Source: Rhizobium grahamii CCGE 502 (lineage in GTDB: Bacteria; Pseudomonadota; Alphaproteobacteria; Rhizobiales; Rhizobiaceae). From it: DNA of 64,000 bases. Below the pieces are notes generated by a model. It was not told where the DNA came from. It saw only the letters and a program-made list of their open reading frames with translations, and did no database searches. The DNA is taken from assembly GCF_000298315.2 (NCBI RefSeq), contig NZ_AEYE02000022.1, positions 1 to 64,000 of the forward strand, given 5' to 3'. Positions 53,169 to 62,866 of this stretch are shown piece after piece. The number at the start of each line of letters is the position of its first letter. The first letter of the stretch is position 1. Position numbers and translations under genes: made by a program.

Positions 53169-53193
53169 AGAGAGCCGGCGCGGCCGGCTCTCT
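53169..53193. repeat. Strong hairpin between ugpB and ugpA
   Basis: AGAGAGCCGGC (53169-53179) and GCCGGCTCTCT (53183-53193) form an 11-base stem with a three-base loop. Such hairpins after binding-protein genes protect the upstream mRNA and give more binding protein than membrane components. Confidence 0.75.
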
Positions 53194-53204
53194 GACGTCG
53201 GGGA

Positions 53205-54533
53205 CTATTGGTTGGCCGATTGGAAATCGCGAAGTTGCTCGTTGCCACGAGTAACCACAGAATCTAGCGCATCCTTGGCGGATTTCTTACCTCCAAGCAA
53301 GGCTGCAAACTCGTCATCGATAATGCCGCGTACCTGCACGTAGTTGCCAAAACGAATGCCCTTGGAGTTTTCCGTCGGCGCGACCCGTGTCAATTGCTTG
53401 ATGCCAACCTCCGAGCCAGGGTTCTTTTCGTAATAGCCTTGGTCCTGGCCAAGCTTGTAGGCTGCTTCGGTAATTGGAAGATAGCCGGAGAACTGGTGCC
53501 AGTCGGCCTGGACTTCCGGTTTCTGGAGGTAGGTGTAGAACTTTGCCACTCCCTTATACTCTTCTGCCGGTCTGCCCTGCAGTGTCCAGAGCGTTGCGCC
53601 GCCGATGATGGAGTTCATCGGCTCCTTGATAACGTCGTCGTAATACGGCAGGGGCGCAAAGCCGACCTTGAAGCTCTTGGCATTGTTGATGACGCCCGCG
53701 CGGCCTGCTGAAGAGTTCATGTACATGGCGCAATCCTGCGAGTAGAACATCGGGGGAGCGTTGTCGCCACCACCCGGTCCTCCATATTTGAAAAGCCCCT
53801 CATCCTGCCACTTCTTCAGATTGGCCCAGTGGCGTACCGTGAGGTCATTGTTGAAAGTGAATTCGGCGTCAATGCCGCCGAATCCGTTGGCCTTGGTCGA
53901 ATACGGTTTGTCATGCAGGGCGTTCAGATTTTCTGTCTGAATCCATGAGATCCACGCGCTCGTGAAACCGCACTTCGCAGCGCCTGACGTGACTATCTTT
54001 CGCGAGAAGGAGTCTACGTCTGCCCAGGTTTTTGGTGGCGTCTCTGGATCGAGCCCGGCTTTTTGAAAGACATCCTTGTTGTAGTACATGATTGGCGTCG
54101 AGGAGTTGAAAGGCAGGGACAGCACGTTCCCCTCGGTATCGGAGTAATAGCCCACTACGGGAGTGATAAACTTGCTCTGGTCCCACGCTTCGCCCTGATC
54201 CTTCATCAACTGGTAGATCGGGTAGATGGCACCTTTTGCGGCCATCATCGTGCCGGTCCCAACTTCATAGACCTGTACGATTGCGGGTTGCTGGTTGGCT
54301 CTGAAAGCCGCAATCGCGCCGGTGAGCGTTTCATCATATGTGCCTTTGAAGACGGGTACGATTTCATAGTCGCTCTGCGACGCATTGAACTTCTTGGCGA
54401 TCTCTTCGAGCTTGGCGCCGTTTTCGCCTCCCATGGCGTGCCACCACTGGATCTTGGTCGCCGCAGACGCAGCCTGCGACGCGAGGAGAACTGCCGCTAC
54501 ACCTGCGGACAGGAACAAAGCCGTCTTTTTCAT
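53205..54533 (-). CDS. ugpB: sn-Glycerol-3-phosphate-binding periplasmic protein
   Basis: A 442-residue binding protein with a signal peptide (about 1-24, ending SQAASA). Family landmarks: IQWWHAMGGENGAKLEEIAK, IVPVFKGTYDETL, PAIVQVYEVGTGTMMA and GFTSAWISWIQTEN. It delivers glycerol-3-phosphate and glycerophosphodiesters to UgpAE. ATG at 54533 (GGGAG five bases upstream) is chosen over GTG 54539. First gene of the operon; a GlpR-like palindrome lies 84 bases upstream. Confidence 0.94.
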   Translation of the reverse strand: MKKTALFLSAGVAAVLLASQAASAATKIQWWHAMGGENGAKLEEIAKKFNASQSDYEIVPVFKGTYDETLTGAIAAFRANQQPAIVQVYEVGTGTMMAAKGAIYPIYQLMKDQGEAWDQSKFITPVVGYYSDTEGNVLSLPFNSSTPIMYYNKDVFQKAGLDPETPPKTWADVDSFSRKIVTSGAAKCGFTSAWISWIQTENLNALHDKPYSTKANGFGGIDAEFTFNNDLTVRHWANLKKWQDEGLFKYGGPGGGDNAPPMFYSQDCAMYMNSSAGRAGVINNAKSFKVGFAPLPYYDDVIKEPMNSIIGGATLWTLQGRPAEEYKGVAKFYTYLQKPEVQADWHQFSGYLPITEAAYKLGQDQGYYEKNPGSEVGIKQLTRVAPTENSKGIRFGNYVQVRGIIDDEFAALLGGKKSAKDALDSVVTRGNEQLRDFQSANQ

Positions 54534-55113
54534 GCTCACTCCCTTTTTGGTTCAGAGCCTCCCGCTCCAAACTTGTCCGGGACCGTATCAGGCAAAGTTC
54601 ATTTTGCAAGTGGTATATGTTCAAATGAACATTCGGCAGCCATGATCGGGCGCGGTCTACCTCCGCGCAGTGTTCATCTGAAATCAAACAAGATGCAATC
54701 CGCGCGCAGTGATCGCAGTCTGTGCGCAAGCATGCCACGAGGGAACTCGCTCGCGATCAAGGATACGCGGCTTGAGGATTAAAGCCCTGGCTCACCTGGT
54801 TCAGATGCTCTCTGACTGGTGCCCACCGTAAACTATATCACCTGCTATCCGAGCAGTCGGCAGTCGTCGGCAGCGTTCAAGGTCGTCCTCGATGCCCTTA
54901 GGGCAAAAGTCACATTGCCAATCAACACTTCCTCATTTACCCGACACGGATCCAGGCGCAATCGGCACGCCAAGTGACTATGAATTAGGAAGAGCTAATT
55001 AACTATAAAACAAATAGAGAACGTCACTGGAACATTAAAAGTTGAATTCGCTGCAGCCACGTTGCAACTTAATCGCTGTGATATCTTCCTCGAAGGTGGA
55101 GCGCGTGAGGTAC
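54534..55113. other. Control region of ugpB and upstream of a small membrane gene
   Basis: Divergent region of 580 bases. It contains the palindrome at 54617-54632, further TTCA-type half-sites near 54598 and 54672, and AT-rich DNA around 54980-55040. No gene or RNA is evident. Confidence 0.5.
54617..54632. promoter_or_regulatory. GlpR/DeoR-like operator upstream of ugpB
   Basis: ATGTTCAAATGAACAT has 7-base inverted arms ATGTTCA/TGAACAT. E. coli GlpR sites use ATGTTC/GAACAT half-sites, though with a wider spacer. A partial copy (TGTTCATCTGAAAT) lies near 54670. The DeoR protein at 48740 is the likely ligand. Confidence 0.5.
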
Positions 55114-55563
55114 ATGTTCTACAGCCATGTTCGCACCTCTCTCCTTGCCGTTGTTCTCTACGGCGCGGTTGGTATTGCTCTTATCCAGCCGGACCTGTCG
55201 ACCGAAGCGAAAGCACTTATTGCGCTGGTGGTGCTTGCGGCATTGCTGGCCCTTGTCGTGCTGACGATGGAACCCGCTCTGGTCAACCCCACTCAATCCT
55301 CTGAACCACCGCCGGCCGCGACGCTGACTCCAAATGAAATTGCCACTCTTCTATGGTTGATGCGACGGGGCAAACAGCGTTTTACGGAAACCTCCGAGAG
55401 CATATGGCTGATGCATCAAAAAGGCGTGGTCGTCCGCCCGTGGCAGCAATGTGACGCATGGATGATCAGTGGCAAGATGTGGGACAAGCGGGACGCCTTC
55501 ATGTCGTCGAGGCTGTTGCTCTACACGCCGGATAAATTCCCTGCGAACGGCGCGTTCCTGTGA
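55114..55563 (+). CDS. Membrane-anchored protein of unknown function
   Basis: A 149-residue protein with two hydrophobic segments near the N terminus (TSLLAVVLYGAVGIALI, then ALIALVVLAALLALVVLTM) and a cytoplasmic C-terminal domain of about 90 residues (TPNEIATLLWLMRRGKQRF, then WMISGKMWDKRDAF). No family is recognised. The ATG at 55114 is chosen next to a GAGG site; a GTG or upstream codon could add a few residues. Confidence 0.6.
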   Translation: MFYSHVRTSLLAVVLYGAVGIALIQPDLSTEAKALIALVVLAALLALVVLTMEPALVNPTQSSEPPPAATLTPNEIATLLWLMRRGKQRFTETSESIWLMHQKGVVVRPWQQCDAWMISGKMWDKRDAFMSSRLLLYTPDKFPANGAFL

Positions 55564-55638
55564 GCGATTTACTGGCCGGCTCTTGTCTGATTGAACAAAG
55601 CTTGTTTCGGGTCGCTGATATCCAGCAAGCCGTGATGA

Positions 55639-57273
55639 TCAGAAGTCCCGGAGACCTTGTGCCAAACGTTGTAACTCCTTGAAAGCCCCATAACGCATTG
55701 CGTGGATGTCAGAGACTCTTCCGACCGAAGGAATGAATGTCTTTTCAACCATTGTCAGCCTATTCATCGCTTCACGAACATCGGCAAAACATCCCCCTGC
55801 CACGGCCCCGATGATTGCAGCACCCAAGAGGACTGGCTCTTCAGCCTTTGTCGCCACGACGGGCTTGCCGCATGCGTCGGCCAGGAGCTGGCGCACAAAG
55901 TCCTGCTGGCCGGCGCCGCCGCTGATGACAACATTTTCGCACTTAACACCAGCATCTGCCTGGGCATCGATGATCTGGCGCAGTCCGTACCCAATGCCGT
56001 AGAGGCCCGCAACGTAGAACTGGACAAGATTGTCGATGTCACGATCCATTCCTAGTCCTGTTATGACCGCACGCGCATGGGGGTCAGCGAGTGGCGCCCG
56101 GTTTCCAAGAAACTCGGGCACGACATGGATGCCGGTCACAAGTGAGACCGCATCGAAGGACACTGCGGCTTTTTGTGCGGCAAGTTCGGCAAGCATGACC
56201 GGAAGCGCCACCTTCCTGGATTTGGCAAGATCGAATGCCTCAGCTGAGGCCGGGTGGAAGGAAAGGAGCTGATCGATCGCTGCTCCGGCGGCACTCTGCC
56301 CACCTTCATTCAACCACAGTCCGGGGACCATCGCCGAGTAGTAGGGGCCCCACACCCCCTGTACGAAGGCTCGCTCGTTCGTCGATGTCATAGTGCAGGA
56401 TGAGGTCCCAAAGACATAAGCGAGGTTCGACGTCGGTCCGCCACCGAACCCGACCGTTCCGATCCCGCCGGCATGGGCATCGATCAGACCGGCAGCGACC
56501 GCCGTGCCAGGGACGAGCCCCAGTTCTTCCGCCGCTTTTGGCGTCAGTCCATTGCCTAAAGCTGTTCCAGGCTCAACAATCGCCTGGCCGATGCGAGAAA
56601 ATCCTTCCTCCGCAAGCGACCCCAGGCCGATCTGCTGGAAGTAGCTGGGATCCCAACGGTTTTCGTGAGCGAGATAGGTCCACTTGCAGGTGACCGTGCA
56701 GGTGGATCGGGAGAGATCACCGGTCGCGCGCCAGGTTAGGAAATCCGCGAGGTCGAAGAACTGCCACGCCGCGTCGAAGACTTGCGGCCTGTTTTCCTTC
56801 AGCCAGAGCAGCTTTGGTGTTTCCATTTCGGGCGAGATGCGGCCGCCAACGTAACGCAATACCTCGTGCCCAAGGTCGTTGATGCGTTCGGCCTGTGGCA
56901 CTGCCCGGTGATCCATCCAGACAATGATGTTTCGATCCGAATCCTCGGAAGGACCGACGGGCAGCGGCGCGCCACCATCTCCGAGCACAACGAGCGAACA
57001 GGTCGCGTCAAAACCCACACCAACGACATTGCTCGGGTCGATAGCTGCGGTGCGAACGGCCTCCCGAACGCAGTAGCAAACAGCCAGCCATATCTCGCTG
57101 CTTGACTGCTCGACAATTGAGCCGGCTTCACGGTAGAGGGTGATGTCCCGTTTGGCGGAGGAAAGCATTCGTCCTGAAAGATCGAATACGCCTGCGCGAG
57201 CGCTTCCGGTGCCAACGTCAACGCCGATGACGTAGCTGGCGCCGGTTGGCGGTATTTGGGTTACGTCGCTCAT
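55639..57273 (-). CDS. FGGY-family pentulose kinase (D-ribulokinase type)
   Basis: A 544-residue carbohydrate kinase expected to phosphorylate D-ribulose to D-ribulose 5-phosphate. The N-terminal phosphate motif is VIGVDVGTGSARAGVFD, the substrate region ATCSLVVL and IIVWMDHRA, then TCTVTCKWTYL, and the C-terminal ATP site VVISGGAGQQDFVRQL. The FGGY ribulokinase/ribitol-kinase branch fits best. GGAG is nine bases before the ATG. It follows the ribitol-type dehydrogenase in the same operon, giving ribitol to ribulose to ribulose-5-P. Confidence 0.88.
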   Translation of the reverse strand: MSDVTQIPPTGASYVIGVDVGTGSARAGVFDLSGRMLSSAKRDITLYREAGSIVEQSSSEIWLAVCYCVREAVRTAAIDPSNVVGVGFDATCSLVVLGDGGAPLPVGPSEDSDRNIIVWMDHRAVPQAERINDLGHEVLRYVGGRISPEMETPKLLWLKENRPQVFDAAWQFFDLADFLTWRATGDLSRSTCTVTCKWTYLAHENRWDPSYFQQIGLGSLAEEGFSRIGQAIVEPGTALGNGLTPKAAEELGLVPGTAVAAGLIDAHAGGIGTVGFGGGPTSNLAYVFGTSSCTMTSTNERAFVQGVWGPYYSAMVPGLWLNEGGQSAAGAAIDQLLSFHPASAEAFDLAKSRKVALPVMLAELAAQKAAVSFDAVSLVTGIHVVPEFLGNRAPLADPHARAVITGLGMDRDIDNLVQFYVAGLYGIGYGLRQIIDAQADAGVKCENVVISGGAGQQDFVRQLLADACGKPVVATKAEEPVLLGAAIIGAVAGGCFADVREAMNRLTMVEKTFIPSVGRVSDIHAMRYGAFKELQRLAQGLRDF

Positions 57274-57328
57274 GTTCTCGTTCTCCGGGCATGGATGGCT
57301 GACCTCCGCTTGCTGACGGAGATCTGCC

Positions 57329-58057
57329 TTAAAGGTCGACGCTATTTGGCAGGATGACCAGATCGCGTATGGTCACGTTGCGCGGTCTGGAAAGCATGAA
57401 CAGCACGCAGTCGGCGACTTCCTTCGGCTGCATGAGGCTTCCATTGGCGAGCGCCTCTTCCATTTTCGCCTTCGGCCAATCATCGAGAAGGGCGGTGACC
57501 ACAGGACCGGGGAGGACAGCGCCAACCCTCACGCCATGCTGGGCAACCTGACGACGTGTGGAATGCACGAAGGCCTGGACCGCGAACTTCGACGCCGTAT
57601 AAATTGGCTCCCATACAACCGGGACCATGCCGGCGATCGAGCTGGTGAACAGGATGTCTCCGGATTTTTGCGCAATCATATGGGGCAGAACCGCGTGAAC
57701 CGAGCGGAAGGCCGCGTTGATGTTCAGATTGAGCATTCGGTCCCAGGCATCCGGGTCGCCTTCGGCCACCGGTCCGCCAATATAGGCACCGGCATTGGCA
57801 TGGAAAATGTCGAGCCCGCCAGCAATCTCAAGAATCCGGGGCAATATCCCCGACAACTGCTTGCCGTCGAGAAGGTCGACGACGAGCGGGAAGGCGCGTT
57901 CGCCGAACTCCGCGCAGATCGCGTCAAGCTTGTCCTTGGCGCGGTCAATCAGAACGACGGTGGCACCCTCGGCATGAAGCGTGCGGGCACACTCCAGCCC
58001 GATGCCGGACGCCGAGCCGGTGATGGCAGCGACTTTGCCCTTCATGAGGTCGGTCAT
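57329..58057 (-). CDS. Short-chain dehydrogenase, ribitol 2-dehydrogenase type
   Basis: A 242-residue SDR. Cofactor motif TGSASGIG (about 14-21), NAGAY, catalytic Ser in FTSSIAGM and YTASK (Tyr/Lys). An Asp after beta-2 (LIDRAKDKL) favours NAD. Its place between a pentulose kinase and a pentitol-type ABC transporter, and similarity in pattern to rhizobial ribitol dehydrogenases, point to oxidation of ribitol to D-ribulose. A related polyol such as D-arabitol is possible. CAGGAG precedes the ATG. Confidence 0.85.
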   Translation of the reverse strand: MTDLMKGKVAAITGSASGIGLECARTLHAEGATVVLIDRAKDKLDAICAEFGERAFPLVVDLLDGKQLSGILPRILEIAGGLDIFHANAGAYIGGPVAEGDPDAWDRMLNLNINAAFRSVHAVLPHMIAQKSGDILFTSSIAGMVPVVWEPIYTASKFAVQAFVHSTRRQVAQHGVRVGAVLPGPVVTALLDDWPKAKMEEALANGSLMQPKEVADCVLFMLSRPRNVTIRDLVILPNSVDL

Positions 58058-58077
58058 GGTTTTACTCCTGAATGATG

Positions 58078-59340
58078 TTAAGCGCGTCCATGGCTGACGC
58101 GGGAACGACGCGCTAGCGAGTCAACGATCACGGCAATCGCCAGGACGGCTCCAGTGATCATGTAACGCAGCGACGAGCTGAGGTTGAGCAGCGTGAGGCC
58201 GTTGGAAATTGCCTGGATGACGATGATCCCAAGCAGTGCCGAGTAGGCGCTGCCACGGCCGCCGAAGAGGCTGGTTCCGCCAATGACGGCGGCAGCGATG
58301 GCGTTCAAGTTCACATCGCCGGTACCCGCCTGCTGGCTGGAGGATGCCAGACGCGACGCGGACAGGATTCCGCCGATCGTCGCAAGTGTCGAGCAGAGCA
58401 CGAAGGCACTCAGGTAGATGCGGCGGACGTTGATGCCGGCGCGCCTGGCTGCTTCGCGATTGCCGCCGACCGCAAACATCGAACGGCCCCACTTTGTCCG
58501 GGTCAGCGCATAGTTGAGGACCACCGCAATCGCAACGAACAGGCCGAACATCCACGGGATGCCTCTGCCGAGATTGAGATAGTAAGTCGCAAATTCGAGC
58601 GCGGCCGTCAGAACGATGGCCTTGATGACGGTCGCCGCGAAGGGTTGCGTTGACAGGTTCACCGCTGCGCGCTGTTTGCGCGTTCTGATGCCTTTCACGA
58701 CGATGGCAGCGCCGGGGATCAGGGCGAGCAGATAGGACAGCCAGGCAGGCATCACCAGGATCTGGCCAAAGCGGACGAGCGATGACGCGTAAGGAAGGTT
58801 GATGCTGCCAGTCGGGCCGAGGATATAAAGCTGCATTCCGAGGAGCGCCAACAGACCAGCCAGGGTTGCGACGAAACTCGGCATGCCGAGCCGGTTGAAC
58901 AGCACGGCGTAGATGGTTCCGACCAGAGCGCCAGCGGCGATGGCGGCAATGATCGCAACGGCGAACGGCAAGCCGTTGTTCACCCAAAGGACACCGAGAA
59001 TGGCAGACGACAGACCGCTCATCGATCCGACCGACAGATCGATCTCTCCGAGCATCAGGACGCAGACAATGCCGAGCGAGATAACGCCGACGGTCGCACA
59101 GTCAAATAGCAGGTTTACCAGGTTGTTCGGCGCCAGGAAGATCGGATTCAACACCGAAAAGACAAGGGAGATGGCGATCAGTCCGACCGCAACGGGGAGC
59201 ATGCCCAAGTCACCGGACTTAACGCGGTCAATGAAGGCACCGACCATCGCCATGACGCTATCGTCATGCCGGACACGCTCATCGCTTCGGTCGAGTGCAG
59301 CAGCCGGCGTGTTGACGGGGTTGATTGGTTTCTGGCTCAT
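58078..59340 (-). CDS. Sugar ABC transporter permease (XylH/RbsC type)
   Basis: A 420-residue permease with about ten or more transmembrane segments, longer than RbsC as in XylH relatives. Conserved: [19 protein letters not shown] and [11 protein letters not shown], then a [18 protein letters not shown] end. Its ATG overlaps the ATP-binding gene's stop (ATGA). Part of the pentitol uptake operon. Confidence 0.9.
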   Translation of the reverse strand: MSQKPINPVNTPAAALDRSDERVRHDDSVMAMVGAFIDRVKSGDLGMLPVAVGLIAISLVFSVLNPIFLAPNNLVNLLFDCATVGVISLGIVCVLMLGEIDLSVGSMSGLSSAILGVLWVNNGLPFAVAIIAAIAAGALVGTIYAVLFNRLGMPSFVATLAGLLALLGMQLYILGPTGSINLPYASSLVRFGQILVMPAWLSYLLALIPGAAIVVKGIRTRKQRAAVNLSTQPFAATVIKAIVLTAALEFATYYLNLGRGIPWMFGLFVAIAVVLNYALTRTKWGRSMFAVGGNREAARRAGINVRRIYLSAFVLCSTLATIGGILSASRLASSSQQAGTGDVNLNAIAAAVIGGTSLFGGRGSAYSALLGIIVIQAISNGLTLLNLSSSLRYMITGAVLAIAVIVDSLARRSRVSHGRA

Positions 59341-60158
59341 GCCGGTCTCCCGCTGGTTTCCTGGGCTCCACCGGATTTCCGCTCGATGCGGCGGGAGACG
59401 GAATTTTCTGTCGCGCCGGTTATGGCAGCGACGAGTTCATGATTGGACGCGTCGGGTGTAAACACGCCATTGTTCCTGCCGAGCCGCAGCACGACGATCC
59501 GGTCGGCGACGGCGCGGACATCCTCCATGTTGTGGCTGATGATGATGACGCCCAAGCCACGGTCGCGGACCCGCTCAATGAGATTGAGCACCTCAGCGGT
59601 TTGCGCCACGCCCAATGCCGCAGTCGGTTCGTCGAGCATGATGATCTTTGGATTGAGGAGGAGCGATCGCGCGATCGCCACCGTCTGGCGCTGGCCACCT
59701 GACAGCGAAGCTATCGGCTCTCTCACGGAAGGAATGCGTGCCGCAAGCTCCCTGAGCAAGGTCCAGGCGCGGACTTCCATCGCCACCTCGTCGAGCCCCC
59801 AGGGTGAAACTTCATGGCCAAGGAAGAGATTTGCAACGACATCGAGGTTCTCGCAAAGAGCAAGGTCCTGGAATACGGTCGCAATGCCGAGTTCAAGCGC
59901 AGTGCCGGGGCTGTCGAGCGTCACGCTCTGTCCGCAGAACTCGATTGATCCGGTAGAGGGCTGATGAACCCCGGCAAGGACCTTGACCAGCGTCGACTTG
60001 CCAGCGCCGTTGTCGCCAACAAGTGCGACGACCTCTCCGGCTTTCACTTCCAGTTCGATGTCGGTCAGCGCCGACACGGCACCAAAGTGTTTCGACACGT
60101 TGGTGAGCCGGAGGATGGGTTGTCCTCGCTCCGGCATATTGCTTGCTGTGGCGCTCAT
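59337..60158 (-). CDS. Sugar ABC transporter ATP-binding protein (single-domain)
   Basis: A 273-residue ATPase with one nucleotide-binding domain: Walker A VGDNGAGKSTLVK, signature LSGGQRQTVAIARSLL, Walker B IIMLDEPTAALG, switch His in ISHNMED. Related RbsA/XylG proteins have two such domains; this half-size form probably works as a dimer. It is 69 bases after the binding-protein gene, across a hairpin. Confidence 0.92.
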   Translation of the reverse strand: MSATASNMPERGQPILRLTNVSKHFGAVSALTDIELEVKAGEVVALVGDNGAGKSTLVKVLAGVHQPSTGSIEFCGQSVTLDSPGTALELGIATVFQDLALCENLDVVANLFLGHEVSPWGLDEVAMEVRAWTLLRELAARIPSVREPIASLSGGQRQTVAIARSLLLNPKIIMLDEPTAALGVAQTAEVLNLIERVRDRGLGVIIISHNMEDVRAVADRIVVLRLGRNNGVFTPDASNHELVAAITGATENSVSRRIERKSGGAQETSGRPA

Positions 60159-60187
60159 GGCTGAAGCCCTTTGTGCTTCCTGAAGGG

Positions 60188-60212
60188 TCCGGCCGCATGA
60201 GGTGCGGCCGGA
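60188..60212. repeat. Strong hairpin between the binding-protein gene and the ATPase gene
   Basis: TCCGGCCGCA (60188-60197) and TGCGGCCGGA (60203-60212) form a perfect 10-base stem with a five-base loop. Same position as the ugpB-ugpA hairpin; probably raises the level of binding protein. Confidence 0.75.
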
Positions 60213-60227
60213 ATGACAAAGTGATCC

Positions 60228-61277
60228 TTACTTGAGGATGCCGAGCTTCTTGCAGCCTTCGGCATATTCGCCGGTGCAAATCTGCTCGGGCGTCTGGATA
60301 TTCTTGTCAAAGATCTCGGCCTTGATGTTCTCGGCGGTTACGACTGCCGGGATGAAAAGCTGAGACGGCGTTTTGTAAAGCGTCGTCTTGGCTTCCGGCT
60401 TTTCGCCCTTGAGCATCTGGACCGCTACGTTGGCGGCTGCCGCGGCAACCACCTCGGAAGGCTTGGAGATCGTGTTGTACTGGTCACCGGAGATGATGAG
60501 CTGCAGCGCTGCGATCGTCGCATCGTTGCCAGTCACCGGCGGCACGGGGTTAACGCCTGCCGCCTTGAAAGCCGCAATAGCGCCGCCGGCGGTGCCGTCA
60601 TTGGCTGCCACTACACCCTTGATGTCGCCGCCGAAGCGGGTGATCTGCCCTGCGGCCCATTCCTGGGCCTTCGGCGGAGCCCATTCCGGTGTGTCGTACT
60701 CGGCAAGTGTCTTGTAGGCAGATTCCTTCAGGCCACGGTGAATACCGTCGCGGATCAGGCCTGCAGCGGCGTCGGTCGGCGACCCGTTGATTTCAAGGAC
60801 GCCCGCGCCGTCTGCGACGCCGGCGGCCTTCAGATGCGCGACGAGGGACTTGGCAATTGCATAGCCAATGCCTTCGTTGTCGAAGGAGACGTAGAAGTCG
60901 GCCGGCTTGTCGGGAACCGGGCGATCGTAAGCGATCACCTTGACCCCCTGGGACTGGGCGAGCTCGACAAGGCCAGCAGCCGCGGCGGAATCGACCGGGT
61001 CAAGAACGACGACCTTGGCTCCCTGGGCAATCACCGAGTTGAACTGCTGCTGCTGCAGCGACGCGTCGGCGTTGGCATTCTGATAGACGACCGTGCACTT
61101 TGGGCAAAGCTTCTCCATCTCTGCCTTGAAGCCCGGGAAATCGTGCTGTTCGTAGCGTGTCGACGCCTGGTCCGGCATCAGGAACGCCACTGTTGAGGCT
61201 TCCTGCGCCGACGCTGCTGCAGCGGCCGTGCTAATGGCAAGGGCGGCCGAGGCCACAAGCAAATTAAAAGATTTCAT
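60228..61277 (-). CDS. Sugar/pentitol ABC transporter substrate-binding protein (XylF type)
   Basis: A 349-residue periplasmic binding protein with signal peptide (about 1-24, ending SAQEA). Peripla_BP_4 fold: TVAFLMPDQASTRYEQHD, GAKVVVLDPVDSAAAAGLV, VIAYDRPV, GVVAANDGTAGGAIAAFKA and PPVTGNDATIAAL. XylF-like. A very strong GGAGGAGAGA ribosome site precedes the ATG. First gene of the operon; LacI-type operators lie about 165-210 bases upstream. Confidence 0.92.
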   Translation of the reverse strand: MKSFNLLVASAALAISTAAAAASAQEASTVAFLMPDQASTRYEQHDFPGFKAEMEKLCPKCTVVYQNANADASLQQQQFNSVIAQGAKVVVLDPVDSAAAAGLVELAQSQGVKVIAYDRPVPDKPADFYVSFDNEGIGYAIAKSLVAHLKAAGVADGAGVLEINGSPTDAAAGLIRDGIHRGLKESAYKTLAEYDTPEWAPPKAQEWAAGQITRFGGDIKGVVAANDGTAGGAIAAFKAAGVNPVPPVTGNDATIAALQLIISGDQYNTISKPSEVVAAAAANVAVQMLKGEKPEAKTTLYKTPSQLFIPAVVTAENIKAEIFDKNIQTPEQICTGEYAEGCKKLGILK

Positions 61278-61441
61278 TCTCTCCTCCTACGTTCAAAAGA
61301 CGACAAAAACAGGCTGAGGCATTGTCGACGGTCGCCGCGAATTCAGCGTGGGGCGCATGGCAGGCCATAAACGCCGAAATCACGAGAATCGATGTTGCGG
61401 CTTCTTTAGAGTCATACCCTCCCGCGCCGGACTCCCACCGG

Positions 61442-61485
61442 CTTGCTTCATCGATGGCACCACTTTGCTCAATCGATGAAGCAAG
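61442..61485. promoter_or_regulatory. Paired LacI-type operator sites
   Basis: CTTGCTTCATCGAT (61442-61455) and ATCGATGAAGCAAG (61472-61485) are exact inverted copies with a 16-base spacer. Each arm ends in the palindrome ATCGAT, with a central CG as in LacI-family operators; the centres are 22 bases apart, two helical turns. The pair sits between the divergent binding-protein gene and LacI gene. Confidence 0.6.
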
Positions 61486-61539
61486 AATTGCCACCTCTTC
61501 ATAAAGGTGTCAAGGTGGTGTCGAAGTGGAGATATAAAT

Positions 61540-62619
61540 TTGACTCGCTCCAAGCAGGCCAGGCGCACCACCATCTACGATCTTGCGAGCCTCGCAGGAA
61601 CGTCGGCTAGCGCTGTGAGTGCGGTCCTGAACGGGAACTGGAAGAAGCGACGAATTAGTAGTCAGCTCGCCGAAAAAATCACGCGCCTAGCCGAAGAGCA
61701 GGGCTACGCGACCAACATGCAGGCAAGTCTTCTCCGTCGCGAGAAGTCGCACATCATTGGAATGATCGTTCCCAAGTACGACAACCGGTACTTCGGGTCG
61801 ATCGTCGAACGATTCGAGGACATGGCACGCGCACGCGGCCTGTTTCCGATCATTACCTGCACCCGGCGAGATCCGCAGCTCGAGATCGAGGCAGCGCGCA
61901 CTATGCTTTCCTATCAGGTGGACTGCCTGATTTCGACGGGCGCGACGGATCCAGACCGGATCACCGAGATGTGTTCGGCGGCGGGTGTTCGCAGCATCAA
62001 CCTCGACCTCCCCGGTACTCTGGCCCCATCCGTGATCTCCGACAATTTTGAAGGCGCTAGGGAACTGACCCGGAAAATACTGCTGAACTGCGAGCGCCAG
62101 CTCCACGAGAAAAACCCACTCCTGTTCATCGGTGGCCGCGGCAGTGATCACAATACAGCCGAGCGCATCAGGGGCTTCCGCCAGGCCCATTCCGAGCTGA
62201 ACGTTTCCATCGGCGAGGAGAATATTCTGCCTTGCGGTTATGCACCCGAGAAGGCGGAAAAGGCGCTTGACGAGCTGGTCGCTCGCGGTGTTTCTCCGGC
62301 TAAGGGCATGTTCGTGAACTCGACGATTTCCCTCGAAGGGGTGATGCGGTGGCTGAGGCGGGCCGGTCCGATCGACAGCCAGGATGTCGTCATCGGCTGT
62401 TTCGACTGGGACCCGTTTGCAGCCCTTCTCGGGCATCACATTGAAATGGTGCGGCAGAATGTTCCGGCCATGCTCGAAAAAATGTTCGAGATGATCGAAT
62501 CAGGGCAAACGAAGCCAGTTGTGGTGCAAGTGCCGCCGATCATGCCGGACGAAGAGGGGTTGCTGATTTCGCGGGAAGGCGAGTTGAAGGCGGAGACGGC
62601 CTACAGGAACGCTGGGTAA
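61540..62619 (+). CDS. LacI-family transcriptional regulator
   Basis: A 359-residue regulator. The HTH and hinge are at about 8-60 (TTIYDLASLAGTSASAVSAV, LNGNW, RISSQLAEKI), and the sugar-binding domain follows (IIGMIVPKYDNRYFGSIVE). TTG at 61540 has GGAG eight bases upstream and is preferred to GTG at 61507. It is divergent from the pentitol transporter operon and probably represses it until a polyol or pentulose is present. Confidence 0.9.
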   Translation: MTRSKQARRTTIYDLASLAGTSASAVSAVLNGNWKKRRISSQLAEKITRLAEEQGYATNMQASLLRREKSHIIGMIVPKYDNRYFGSIVERFEDMARARGLFPIITCTRRDPQLEIEAARTMLSYQVDCLISTGATDPDRITEMCSAAGVRSINLDLPGTLAPSVISDNFEGARELTRKILLNCERQLHEKNPLLFIGGRGSDHNTAERIRGFRQAHSELNVSIGEENILPCGYAPEKAEKALDELVARGVSPAKGMFVNSTISLEGVMRWLRRAGPIDSQDVVIGCFDWDPFAALLGHHIEMVRQNVPAMLEKMFEMIESGQTKPVVVQVPPIMPDEEGLLISREGELKAETAYRNAG

Positions 62620-62866
62620 CGCCACAGATTTGGATTGATCCGCACCTTTGAGAACGGCATCCCCCGGTCGATCCTACTGCTGACGAGGCCAGATCGCCCG
62701 TGGAGATGCAGATCGCTACAAGGTCGGAGAAACACAAAAAAGGCCGACTGGGGTTTTCGTTCCGTTTTTGGCGCTATGTCCTTTTACGTGGGGACAAGAT
62801 TACCCTGATCAACACGCTGCCGTGCATTGTCCAAGTGACACAAGCCCGCCTTCGAGAGACCGAGCG

